DNA of 64,000 bases from CAWCAW01 sp963714125 (GTDB lineage Bacteria > Actinomycetota > Acidimicrobiia > Acidimicrobiales > UBA8190), in the NCBI GenBank assembly GCA_963714125.1, contig OY970234.1:3224001-3288000 (forward strand), read 5' to 3'. Position 1 is the stretch's first letter; each line of letters begins with the position of its first letter. Below are positions 57,461-64,000 of this stretch, piece after piece. Position numbers and translations under genes: made by a program. The notes below the pieces were generated by a model. It worked only from the letters and a program-made list of their open reading frames with translations, was not told where the DNA came from and ran no database searches.

Positions 57461-58330
57461 GTGACGCCAGGCAAAGAAACCATCGAGTTCACCCAAAGCG
57501 CCTTGGTGCCCGTCCCGCGCTTCGAAGAGGATTCTGGAGACACCGAGCGCCTGTCGGACGTCGACGAGTGGGGGCGCTCCGAACACGTGCGTGCCATCAT
57601 TCGCCGGCTTTACGCACCCCTCTACAACAACTGGTTCCGGGTCGAGTGGGAGGGGTTGGAGAAGATCCCCAAGACCGGTGGAGCGCTGCTGGTAGCCAAC
57701 CACGCCGGTGCCATTCCGTCCGATGCCCCTGTCATCATGCACGGCATCGAGGTCGAGCTGGGCCGCCCCGTCTATGGCTTGGCCGATTACTTCTTTCGCC
57801 AGGCGCCTTGGATGGGAACCATGTGGTCCCGCTTCGGCGGCGTGCCCGCCCACCCGGACAACGCGCTGCGGCTTCTGCGTGACCAAGGTCAGTTGGCGGT
57901 GGTGTTTCCCGAAGGGACCAAAGGCCCCTCAAAGACGTACACGGACCGGTACCGGTTACGGCGATTCGGTCGGGGCGGTTTCGTCGAGATCGCCATGCGC
58001 GCCGGCGTGCCCGTGATCCCCATTGCCGTCCTCGGAGCCGAAGAATCGATGCCGATCCTGTTCCGGCTCCCATCGGTGGCCCGGTTCCTCGGCGTGCCCT
58101 ACGTCCCCATCACGGCCAACATGCTGGCCTTCGGCCCGCTCGGGCTGGGGTTGTACTTCCCGGCCAAGTTCAAGCTGCGCGTGCTCGATCCCGTCACCTT
58201 CGACGTGGCGCCGGGTCAGGAGCGCTACTCCAAGAGCCGCGTGATGGACGAAGCGGAGAACATTCGCACGCATCTCCAAGAGACGCTGTACGACATGCTG
58301 CGTGACCGACGCAGCGTGTGGTTCGGCTGA
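57461..58330 (+). CDS. Lysophospholipid acyltransferase family protein (PlsC-like)
   Basis: A 289-residue protein starting at GTG 57461. The acyltransferase blocks are visible: VANHAGAIPSDAPVI (His/Asp block, with the His-to-Asp spacing lengthened from the usual HX4D), SRFGGVPAHPDNALRLL and VFPEGTKGPSKTY (acyl-acceptor binding PEG). Such proteins acylate lysophosphatidate or related lipids at the membrane. Similar proteins with this N-terminal EWGRSEHVRAI segment occur next to an epimerase in Actinobacteria, as here (6 nt to the next gene). Confidence 0.85.
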   Translation: MTPGKETIEFTQSALVPVPRFEEDSGDTERLSDVDEWGRSEHVRAIIRRLYAPLYNNWFRVEWEGLEKIPKTGGALLVANHAGAIPSDAPVIMHGIEVELGRPVYGLADYFFRQAPWMGTMWSRFGGVPAHPDNALRLLRDQGQLAVVFPEGTKGPSKTYTDRYRLRRFGRGGFVEIAMRAGVPVIPIAVLGAEESMPILFRLPSVARFLGVPYVPITANMLAFGPLGLGLYFPAKFKLRVLDPVTFDVAPGQERYSKSRVMDEAENIRTHLQETLYDMLRDRRSVWFG

Positions 58331-58336
58331 CCCGCC

Positions 58337-59386
58337 ATGGGGCGACGCGTCCTCATCACGGGTCTCGACACGTTCTGGGGCGGCCGCATGGCTCAGGCTC
58401 TGGAATCCGATCCCGACGTCGAGATGATCCTCGGCATGGGGACGCGCGAACCATCGGTGCCGCTGGAGCGGGCTGAATTCGTCCGGGCCGACCAGGCCTA
58501 TTCGATCCTGGCCCGCATCGTCCGGGCCACCCAGGTCGACACCATCGTGCACACCTTTTTGGTGACCGATTCAACCCGGGTATCGGCCCGGGCTTTGCAC
58601 GAGATCAACGTGATCGGCACCATGAACCTGCTGGCGGCCGCCGGCCAATCGGGGTCGTCGGTGCGACAGGTGGTGGTGAAGTCGTCCACCTTGGTCTACG
58701 GATCGGCTGCCACCGACCCGGCGTGGTTCCGCGAGGAGACCTCTCGGACGTCACCGGCTCGTACCCGCGTGGAGCGTTCCTTGCTCGAAGTCGAGGGATT
58801 CGTGCGCGACTTCGCCGAGGACAACCCGGCCACGGTGGTGACGGTGCTGCGCTTCGCCAACGTTCTCGGCACCGACATCGTCACCCCTATCAGCTCCAAC
58901 CTCTCGAGATCGTTTTGCCCCTCCATCGCCGGCTACGACCCCCTGGTGCAGTTCATCGAGGAAGACGACGTCGTGCGCTGCTTAGAGCACGTCACCCGTC
59001 ATCGGGTGCCCGGGCTCTACAACGTGGCCGGAGCGGGCAAGCTTCCGTGGAGCGAGGTGGTGGCCATCTGCGGAGGACGCCGACTCGCCCTCCCCCCGTC
59101 ACTGACCAACGCGGCGGCCGCTCCTCTGGTTCGACTCGGGCTTATCGACTATCCCCCCGAACTCGGCGGGCTGCTCCGTTATGGACGCGGCGTCGACACC
59201 TCCCGGGTGATCCGGGCCGGTTTCAACACGCGCTACACCACGGCGGGCGCCGTCAACAGCTTCATCCGCGCTCTGCGGCTCCGGCGCAGCGTGGGCGACA
59301 CGCCCCTGTCGTATACCTACGAGCAAGATATCGAGCAGTTCTTCCGGCGCTCCTCAGCCGTCGTGCAGTCCGCCCGAGATATCTAG
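58337..59386 (+). CDS. NAD-dependent epimerase/dehydratase family protein
   Basis: A 349-residue extended SDR. The N-terminal RVLITGLDTFWGGRMAQAL replaces the canonical GxxGxxG with GLDTFWGG, and the active site may be degenerate: the expected YxxxK is not clearly present (KSSTLVYGSA at about 115 and RTRVERSLLEVE after it). The same divergence is typical of the actinobacterial partners of PlsC-like acyltransferases. It starts 6 nt after the acyltransferase and is probably translated from the same mRNA. Substrate unknown. Confidence 0.82.
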   Translation: MGRRVLITGLDTFWGGRMAQALESDPDVEMILGMGTREPSVPLERAEFVRADQAYSILARIVRATQVDTIVHTFLVTDSTRVSARALHEINVIGTMNLLAAAGQSGSSVRQVVVKSSTLVYGSAATDPAWFREETSRTSPARTRVERSLLEVEGFVRDFAEDNPATVVTVLRFANVLGTDIVTPISSNLSRSFCPSIAGYDPLVQFIEEDDVVRCLEHVTRHRVPGLYNVAGAGKLPWSEVVAICGGRRLALPPSLTNAAAAPLVRLGLIDYPPELGGLLRYGRGVDTSRVIRAGFNTRYTTAGAVNSFIRALRLRRSVGDTPLSYTYEQDIEQFFRRSSAVVQSARDI

Positions 59387-59405
59387 AACGGGCCTCTCGG
59401 CGCCG

Positions 59406-60026
59406 TCACCCTCGCCTCAACCACGTCGACACCAGTTCCTGGCGACGCTGGTCCCATTCCTCGGCAGTGATGGCATAGCGAACGTGGTCCTCCCAGCTCC
59501 CGTCGATCTCGAGGTAGCGCTGGGCCACACCCTCTTGGCGGAGGCCGAGTTTGTCCACGACCCGGCGGCTGGCATGGTTACGCGGCACGATGGCGATCTC
59601 GACACGATGGAGGCCGAGCTCCTCGATGGCGAACTTGATCACGATGACCGTCGCCTCGGGGGCGAGACCGTTGCCCGCCAACGCCTGGTCGACCCAGTAG
59701 CCCACAAAGGCGTTCTGAAAGGGGCCGCGCTGCACCGACGACAGCGTGATCTCGCCGGCCAACCGACCTTCGACGAAGATCCCGAACCCGTAGCCACTTC
59801 CCATTTGGCGCTCGCGTTCGCGCGCCCGACAGCGCGCCGCGAAGCTGGCCCGGTCCTCAGGCGGCGGCGGCGCCAACGCGGGGCGCGGCTCCCAAGGCAA
59901 CAGCCACTGGCGACAGCGGGCCCTGACTTCGAACCAGTTCTCGTAGTCATCCTCGGTCAACGTGCGCAACCGCAGTCGCCACCCAATGAGTTCCAAGGGA
60001 GCTACCCGAGAGATTCGCCCGATCAT
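59406..60026 (-). CDS. GNAT family N-acetyltransferase, RimJ-like
   Basis: A 206-residue acetyltransferase. The acetyl-CoA loop is in VDQALAGNGLAPEATVIVIK, followed by LGLHRVEIAIVPRNHASRRV and VDKLGLRQEGVAQRYLEIDG, the RimJ/RimL pattern for acetylating protein N-termini or small amines. ATG 60026 overlaps the aminotransferase stop by 4 nt, so the pair is coupled; the longer open frame to 60110 lies inside that gene. Confidence 0.88.
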   Translation of the reverse strand: MIGRISRVAPLELIGWRLRLRTLTEDDYENWFEVRARCRQWLLPWEPRPALAPPPPEDRASFAARCRARERERQMGSGYGFGIFVEGRLAGEITLSSVQRGPFQNAFVGYWVDQALAGNGLAPEATVIVIKFAIEELGLHRVEIAIVPRNHASRRVVDKLGLRQEGVAQRYLEIDGSWEDHVRYAITAEEWDQRRQELVSTWLRRG

Positions 60027-61117
60027 CGGTCCAGCACCTCCGCCAAGGCCGCCAGCAACGTGGTGACGCTCTGGCGGCGCGCCGTGTGACCCATGCAGCC
60101 GATACGCCATACCCGTCCGGCCAAAGGCCCGACGCCGGCGCCGATCTCGATGTCGTAATGCCGCAGCAGAACTTGCCGGACTTCCGCCTCGGTCATCGCA
60201 CCGGGGAGGTTGTCGGGGACGTGAACCGTCGTCAACTGAGGCAATCGGTGCTCCTTGTCGACCACCAGCGAAAGTCCCAAGTCCTCGAGTCCGTGTTGCA
60301 ACAGCGTGCCGCAGTCATGATGGCGTTCGATGACGCGATCGATGCCTTCCTCGAGCAACACGCCGAGGCCGGCGTGCAGAGCGTAAATCATGGAGATGGG
60401 TGCGGTGTGGTGATACGTCCTGCCGCCCTCCCCTTCGACGTAACGGGCAATGAGCCCGAGATCGAGGTACCACGAGGACGGTCGGGTCACGAACCGACTG
60501 CGAGCCGCGTCCGACACGGTGATCGGTGACAGTCCCGGCGGGACCCCCAAGCACTTCTGCGTCCCGCTGTAGACCACATCGAGGTCCCATCCGTCGCTCT
60601 GCAGCTCGATGCCACCGAGCGATGTGACGGCGTCCACCACCACGAGGGCATTTCCTTTGGCCCGACTCACGGACTCCACGTCGTTGCGAACGCCCGTGGA
60701 GGTTTCGGCGTGGACGAGTGCGATCAGGTCCGGCTCGCGGTGAGCCCCGAGGACCACCTCAGGATCCAGGGCTTCGCCCCACGGCGCTTCGGCCCGCACC
60801 ACCTGGGCGCCCAGGCGAGATGCCACCTCGCACATCCGTTCCCCGAAGAGACCGTTGACGCCAATCACCACGACGTCGTCAGGCGACACGAGGTTGACGA
60901 AGGCCGCCTCCATGCCGGCCGAGCCGGTGCCGCTCACGGGCAAGGTGAGCGCATTGGCCGTCGCGAAGACGGTCCTCAGCTGCTCGCACGTTTCATCGAG
61001 CACGGCCAGGAAGGCCGGATCGAGGTGGCCGAGAACCGGCCAGCCCAGCGCGGCCGTGACTTCGGGGTACGGGTTGGAAGGACCCGGCCCCATCAGCAGG
61101 CGTTCGGACAGCACCAT
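60023..61117 (-). CDS. Class V aminotransferase (alanine/serine-glyoxylate type)
   Basis: A 364-residue PLP enzyme. It opens with LLMGPGPSNPYPEVTAAL, the family start, and has the PLP lysine in SGTQKCLGVPPGLSPI, VVDAVTSLGG before it, and the GIEAGVGPLAGRVWRIGCMG-like C-terminal segment of alanine-glyoxylate aminotransferases. It would interconvert glyoxylate and glycine with alanine or serine; glyoxylate is also a product of the malyl-CoA lyase-like enzyme at 2325. Start ATG/GTG region at 61117 is well supported by the family N-terminus. Confidence 0.9.
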   Translation of the reverse strand: MVLSERLLMGPGPSNPYPEVTAALGWPVLGHLDPAFLAVLDETCEQLRTVFATANALTLPVSGTGSAGMEAAFVNLVSPDDVVVIGVNGLFGERMCEVASRLGAQVVRAEAPWGEALDPEVVLGAHREPDLIALVHAETSTGVRNDVESVSRAKGNALVVVDAVTSLGGIELQSDGWDLDVVYSGTQKCLGVPPGLSPITVSDAARSRFVTRPSSWYLDLGLIARYVEGEGGRTYHHTAPISMIYALHAGLGVLLEEGIDRVIERHHDCGTLLQHGLEDLGLSLVVDKEHRLPQLTTVHVPDNLPGAMTEAEVRQVLLRHYDIEIGAGVGPLAGRVWRIGCMGHTARRQSVTTLLAALAEVLDR

Positions 61118-61265
61118 CCCCGGATGCTAGGCACGCGACACCTCATGACCGCCAGTGCGAGGGCGGGCGACACCTCAGCGAGCTGGTGAGGCCCACCTTC
61201 GGTGCCAGTCCGACCCCTCAAGCCGAACTTTCGTCACCCAAGCGCCACAGCGCGTGACAAAGCCG

Positions 61266-62300
61266 TCAGATCGTGCCTTCTTCGACGGCTCGGGCGATCC
61301 AGGGGATGACCTCGTCGAGCATCTCGTCAAGGGAGGTGGTCGCTTCGAATCCCAGGATCTTCTTGGCCTTTTCCGTGGCCGGGACCCGACGGGCCACGTC
61401 GTGCTCGAAGGGCGTGTCCGAGATGTACCGAAATGGCACATCTCCCTTGATCTTGTGCCAGATCACCTCGGCCAACTCCAGCACCGTGGTCGACTCCGCG
61501 GTCGACAGGTTGAAGTCGTCGTTGAGAGCATTTTCGTGCTCCATGGCGTCGACGATGCCGCGGGCCAAGTCCCCGCCATAGGTGTAGTGACGAATCTGCG
61601 TGCCGTCCCCGAGGATGTGCAGAGGGTCTTGCCCCTTCACCACTTTTTGCACAATGTCGGGCACCACATGGCTCATGGCCAGCTTGACGTTTCCCGACAG
61701 GATCTCCAGATCCCCCAGGGCGCGACGCTCGCCGATACCCACGCAGTTGAAGGGGCGGACGATCGTATAAGGCAGCTCGTACTGGTCGTAGGCGGCCCGG
61801 GCGAAGTACTCGACCGCAAGTTTCTGAAAACCGTAGGAGGACAGAGGCGGGGGAACGACTCGCTCCTGGCCTTCGTAGGAAGGCCACGAGTCGGTGGACT
61901 CGAAGACCATGGACGAGGACAGGTACGTCACCTTCTTGAGTTGCCCGCGCTGGTAGGCCTCGATGGCGGCGTCACACGACGAGGCGATGATCCGCTCGTT
62001 GGTGGCCAGCAGGTCATAGGCATAGGCGTGGAAGTACGAAATCCCGCCGATCATGGCGGCGCCGGCGATGAAGTGGTCGCAATCGGCCAGCAGCCTCGTC
62101 ATGAACTCCTTGTCACGACAATCGCCTTCGGCGAATTCGTAGTTCGGATTGGAGTCATACGACTTGGTGGACGGCCCGTACTTGGAGAGGTTGTCGACGC
62201 CCACGACAGAGTGTCCCCGGCGCAACAGTTCCTCGACCACGTAGCCGCCGATAAAGCCGGCCGACCCACTGACCATCACCTTGCTCATCTCTTCACTCAT
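61266..62300 (-). CDS. NAD-dependent epimerase/dehydratase (nucleotide-sugar type)
   Basis: About 344 residues from ATG 62300; ATGs at 62324 and 62288 are alternatives. The cofactor motif is VSGSAGFIGGYVVEELL, then VDNLSKYG, the Ser of YLSSSMVFES and the YGFQKLAVEYFARA segment with the catalytic Tyr/Lys. RPFNCVGIGE and DFNLSTAESTTVLELAEVIW match UDP-glucose 4-epimerase/GDP-mannose epimerase-like enzymes. It overlaps the GT2 stop and is the last gene of an operon entering from the right. Confidence 0.9.
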   Translation of the reverse strand: MSEEMSKVMVSGSAGFIGGYVVEELLRRGHSVVGVDNLSKYGPSTKSYDSNPNYEFAEGDCRDKEFMTRLLADCDHFIAGAAMIGGISYFHAYAYDLLATNERIIASSCDAAIEAYQRGQLKKVTYLSSSMVFESTDSWPSYEGQERVVPPPLSSYGFQKLAVEYFARAAYDQYELPYTIVRPFNCVGIGERRALGDLEILSGNVKLAMSHVVPDIVQKVVKGQDPLHILGDGTQIRHYTYGGDLARGIVDAMEHENALNDDFNLSTAESTTVLELAEVIWHKIKGDVPFRYISDTPFEHDVARRVPATEKAKKILGFEATTSLDEMLDEVIPWIARAVEEGTI

Positions 62301-63024
62301 CCCGTCCTGGTGTGATGTCTTCATCTAGCTTGGCGCCGAACGCATATCGGTACCACCTGAGGTACTTGGGTATCCACTTTTGCAATTGGAAGTTCGACGA
62401 TCCGGCCGTGCGCTCCAACCAGATCGTCGGGATCTCCGCCACCGGCAACCTCCGTCGATGGGCCTTGGCCACAAGCTCAAGACCCACTTCGAAGCCGGCG
62501 TCGGATTCGATGCCGACTTGCTCGACGAAAGTGGCCGAATAGGCCTTGAACGAGTTGGTGGCGTCGCGCGTGCCGACGCGGGCGAAGATGTGGAGCGAGA
62601 GCCCCGCCAGCCTCGAGAGTGCGCTCTTGAGCGGGGGCCCGCCGATCTGCTGGCCGCCGCGCATATACCGGGAGGCGGCGGCAATGGCCACCCCCCGTTC
62701 GACGAGGCGGGTGAGTTGATCGATTTGGGAGGGATCGTCACAGCCGTCGGCCATGGTCACCACCACCACGTCGGCCACGGCCTGCTTGAACCCGAAGCGA
62801 ATGGCCCGAGCCGGGCCAGGGCCGTCGGTGTTCAGCGTCGGCCGCACCCGTCCATCGGTCTCTGCGTACTTCTCGACCCACGGCTTGGTGGTGTCGTCCA
62901 AGGAGTCGTAGACGACCAACACTTCACACGGCAACGACACCGATTCGAGGAGCCGCTCCAAGTAGGCGACGATGGTCTCGCCTTCGTTGTACGCGGTGAC
63001 GATGATCGAAACCCTGGGCTTCAC
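62293..63024 (-). CDS. Glycosyltransferase family 2
   Basis: 243 residues from GTG 63024, which overlaps the upstream stop as GTGA. GT-A features: VSIIVTAYNEGETI, a DSLDD-type acidic stretch, and VVTMADGCDDPSQID as the metal-binding region. The protein is short, like dolichyl-phosphate mannose synthase-type GT2 enzymes, but has no C-terminal membrane helices. It probably uses an NDP-sugar made by the neighbours. Confidence 0.88.
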   Translation of the reverse strand: MKPRVSIIVTAYNEGETIVAYLERLLESVSLPCEVLVVYDSLDDTTKPWVEKYAETDGRVRPTLNTDGPGPARAIRFGFKQAVADVVVVTMADGCDDPSQIDQLTRLVERGVAIAAASRYMRGGQQIGGPPLKSALSRLAGLSLHIFARVGTRDATNSFKAYSATFVEQVGIESDAGFEVGLELVAKAHRRRLPVAEIPTIWLERTAGSSNFQLQKWIPKYLRWYRYAFGAKLDEDITPGRDE

Positions 63025-64000
63025 GACACGAGTCCTGGGCTGGCGCGTAGCTTCCACACGTCGACGATGGGCACAGAGACATCCAGGTCTCGGTACAGAT
63101 CGTGCGGAGTCCCGATCACGAGCACATCGGATCGTTCAAGTACCTCATCCAAGGGCAGCAAATCGGCATCGGACGACACGTAGGGATCGTGGCAGACGAC
63201 GTGGCGCGCCTTAAAGCGAAGAATGCGCTTGAGCTTGTAGCTGAGGCTCGAGCGAATGTCGTCGGAGCCGCCCTTGAAAGCCATTCCCAAGATGCCGACA
63301 GTCATCTCGGGCAAGGAGAACTGCTCCTCCATCTTGGAAACCAAGTACAGCGGCAGTCCCTCGTTCACCAACATGGCGGCATGTCCCAGCACGAAGTTGT
63401 TGTTGTTGAAGGCGGCCAGTTGCATGGTGTCCTTCAACAGGCACGGACCGGCCGCGAACCCGGCTCCGGGGAGATCACTGGCACGCGGGTACTCAAAGGA
63501 GAGAGCTGAGCGGATGCGGTCGTAATCGAGACCGAAGTCGTTGGCCATCATGAAGAGCTGATTGGCGGTGGCGAATTTGATGTAACGCCACGTGTTGGTG
63601 AACAGCTTGGCCAGCTCGGCTTCTTCGGGCGCCAGGCGAACCGTCTGCGAGGTCAAGGTCCCGAAGAGTTTCTCTGCTCGGGTGAGTGCCGACTCGCTTC
63701 GTCCCGAGACGATCTGGGGGAGTTCAAACAGCTCGGTCATAGCGCGGCCCTCGGCGATGCGCTCCGGGCAGAACGAGACATCGATGGCCTTGCCCGTCGC
63801 CGCCACGCCCTGTTCGACCAGAGCAGTCGTGCCCGGGTAGACGGTGGATCGCAATACCAGAAGTTGGCCGTCGCGCAAATACGGCTCCAGGTCGACCACG
63901 GTGTTCGAGACCACGGTCGGATCCGGGTTGAGGTGTTCGTCGACAGGCGTTCCCACGACCACCACCACGTGCTCGGCGTCGGCGACGGCAGAGGGATCGG
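63021..64000 (-). CDS. Nucleotide-sugar dehydrogenase, partial
   Basis: The C-terminal 326 or so residues of a UDP-glucose/UDP-ManNAc/GDP-mannose 6-dehydrogenase; the frame runs off the right edge, where it reads AEHVVVVVGTPVDEHLNPD. The catalytic region is visible as GAGFAAGPCLLKDTMQLA with the active-site Cys, and the C-terminal domain as VGILGMAFKGGSDDIRSSLS. It oxidises a nucleotide sugar to the uronate with NAD. With GT2 and the epimerase it forms a polysaccharide precursor operon. Confidence 0.92.
   Translation of the reverse strand, partial: DPSAVADAEHVVVVVGTPVDEHLNPDPTVVSNTVVDLEPYLRDGQLLVLRSTVYPGTTALVEQGVAATGKAIDVSFCPERIAEGRAMTELFELPQIVSGRSESALTRAEKLFGTLTSQTVRLAPEEAELAKLFTNTWRYIKFATANQLFMMANDFGLDYDRIRSALSFEYPRASDLPGAGFAAGPCLLKDTMQLAAFNNNNFVLGHAAMLVNEGLPLYLVSKMEEQFSLPEMTVGILGMAFKGGSDDIRSSLSYKLKRILRFKARHVVCHDPYVSSDADLLPLDEVLERSDVLVIGTPHDLYRDLDVSVPIVDVWKLRASPGLVS

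Noticed and set aside
1..64000. CRISPR arrays, rRNA genes, prophage modules
   Set aside because: No regularly spaced repeats, rRNA-like sequence or phage structural genes were seen; the repeats found are coding (Fn3, pentapeptide, Pro-Ala-Val).

Overview
The window is high-GC, gene-dense actinobacterial chromosome, most likely from an uncultured member of the Acidimicrobiia or a close relative. Pointers are strong G/C third-position bias with many GTG and TTG starts, a TIGR03084/mycothiol-type protein, a SigK/RskA-type ECF pair, an LAxTG-type wall-sorting signal, and an N-terminal GPGWW...WYPPE motif that I remember as frequent in Acidimicrobiia. The lineage is inferred from gene content only, because there is no rRNA here.

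Layout. 1-9130: housekeeping and catabolic genes, including a probable methylsuccinyl-CoA dehydrogenase next to a malyl/methylmalyl-CoA lyase-like gene (two steps of the ethylmalonyl-CoA pathway), a DUF885 protein, a dienelactone hydrolase, SDRs, an Lgt-like protein and a MarR regulator. 9140-17464: a glycoconjugate block with a polytopic membrane protein, a coiled-coil methyltransferase and two large multidomain glycosyltransferases. 17476-21003: an HD-GYP membrane protein carrying four predicted extracellular fibronectin repeats, and a secreted pentapeptide-repeat protein. 21128-27391: an ECF sigma factor with its RskA-like anti-sigma, then a ferritin-like protein, a complete tatA-tatB-tatC set, a small Tat-signal protein (frameshifted in this sequence), a DUF4331 protein and a small partner. 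Promoter-like boxes of one pattern (CATCC, 16 nt, CGAA) recur in this block and suggest one self-contained sigma regulon. 27407-34818: a methyltransferase, a four-gene ABC transporter/lipoprotein operon, and three paralogous cell-surface proteins with three different ways of reaching the surface.

35321-40847 is the most interesting region. It holds a family 2A encapsulin shell gene (SrpI type, interrupted by a one-base insertion), its cysteine desulfurase cargo with a 207-residue disordered loading domain, and then an FAD/NAD(P)-binding protein coupled to a metallo-beta-lactamase/rhodanese fusion of the persulfide dioxygenase type. Together they look like a sulfur-metabolism nanocompartment locus.

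40927-54602 is mixed: a sulfotransferase, a propeller-type glycosidase-like protein, an orphan FtsX permease, a secreted beta-helix protein, a TetR/methyltransferase divergent pair with a clear operator, an IS607-type element (serine recombinase plus TnpB with intact nuclease residues) beside a decayed recombinase, two SDRs and a DMT transporter. 55012-64000: a cupin, an odd tRNA with a Leu(UAA) anticodon but a short variable loop, a carboxylesterase, an acyltransferase/epimerase pair, a GNAT/aminotransferase pair, and the 3' part of a nucleotide-sugar operon (dehydrogenase, GT2, epimerase) that runs off the window.
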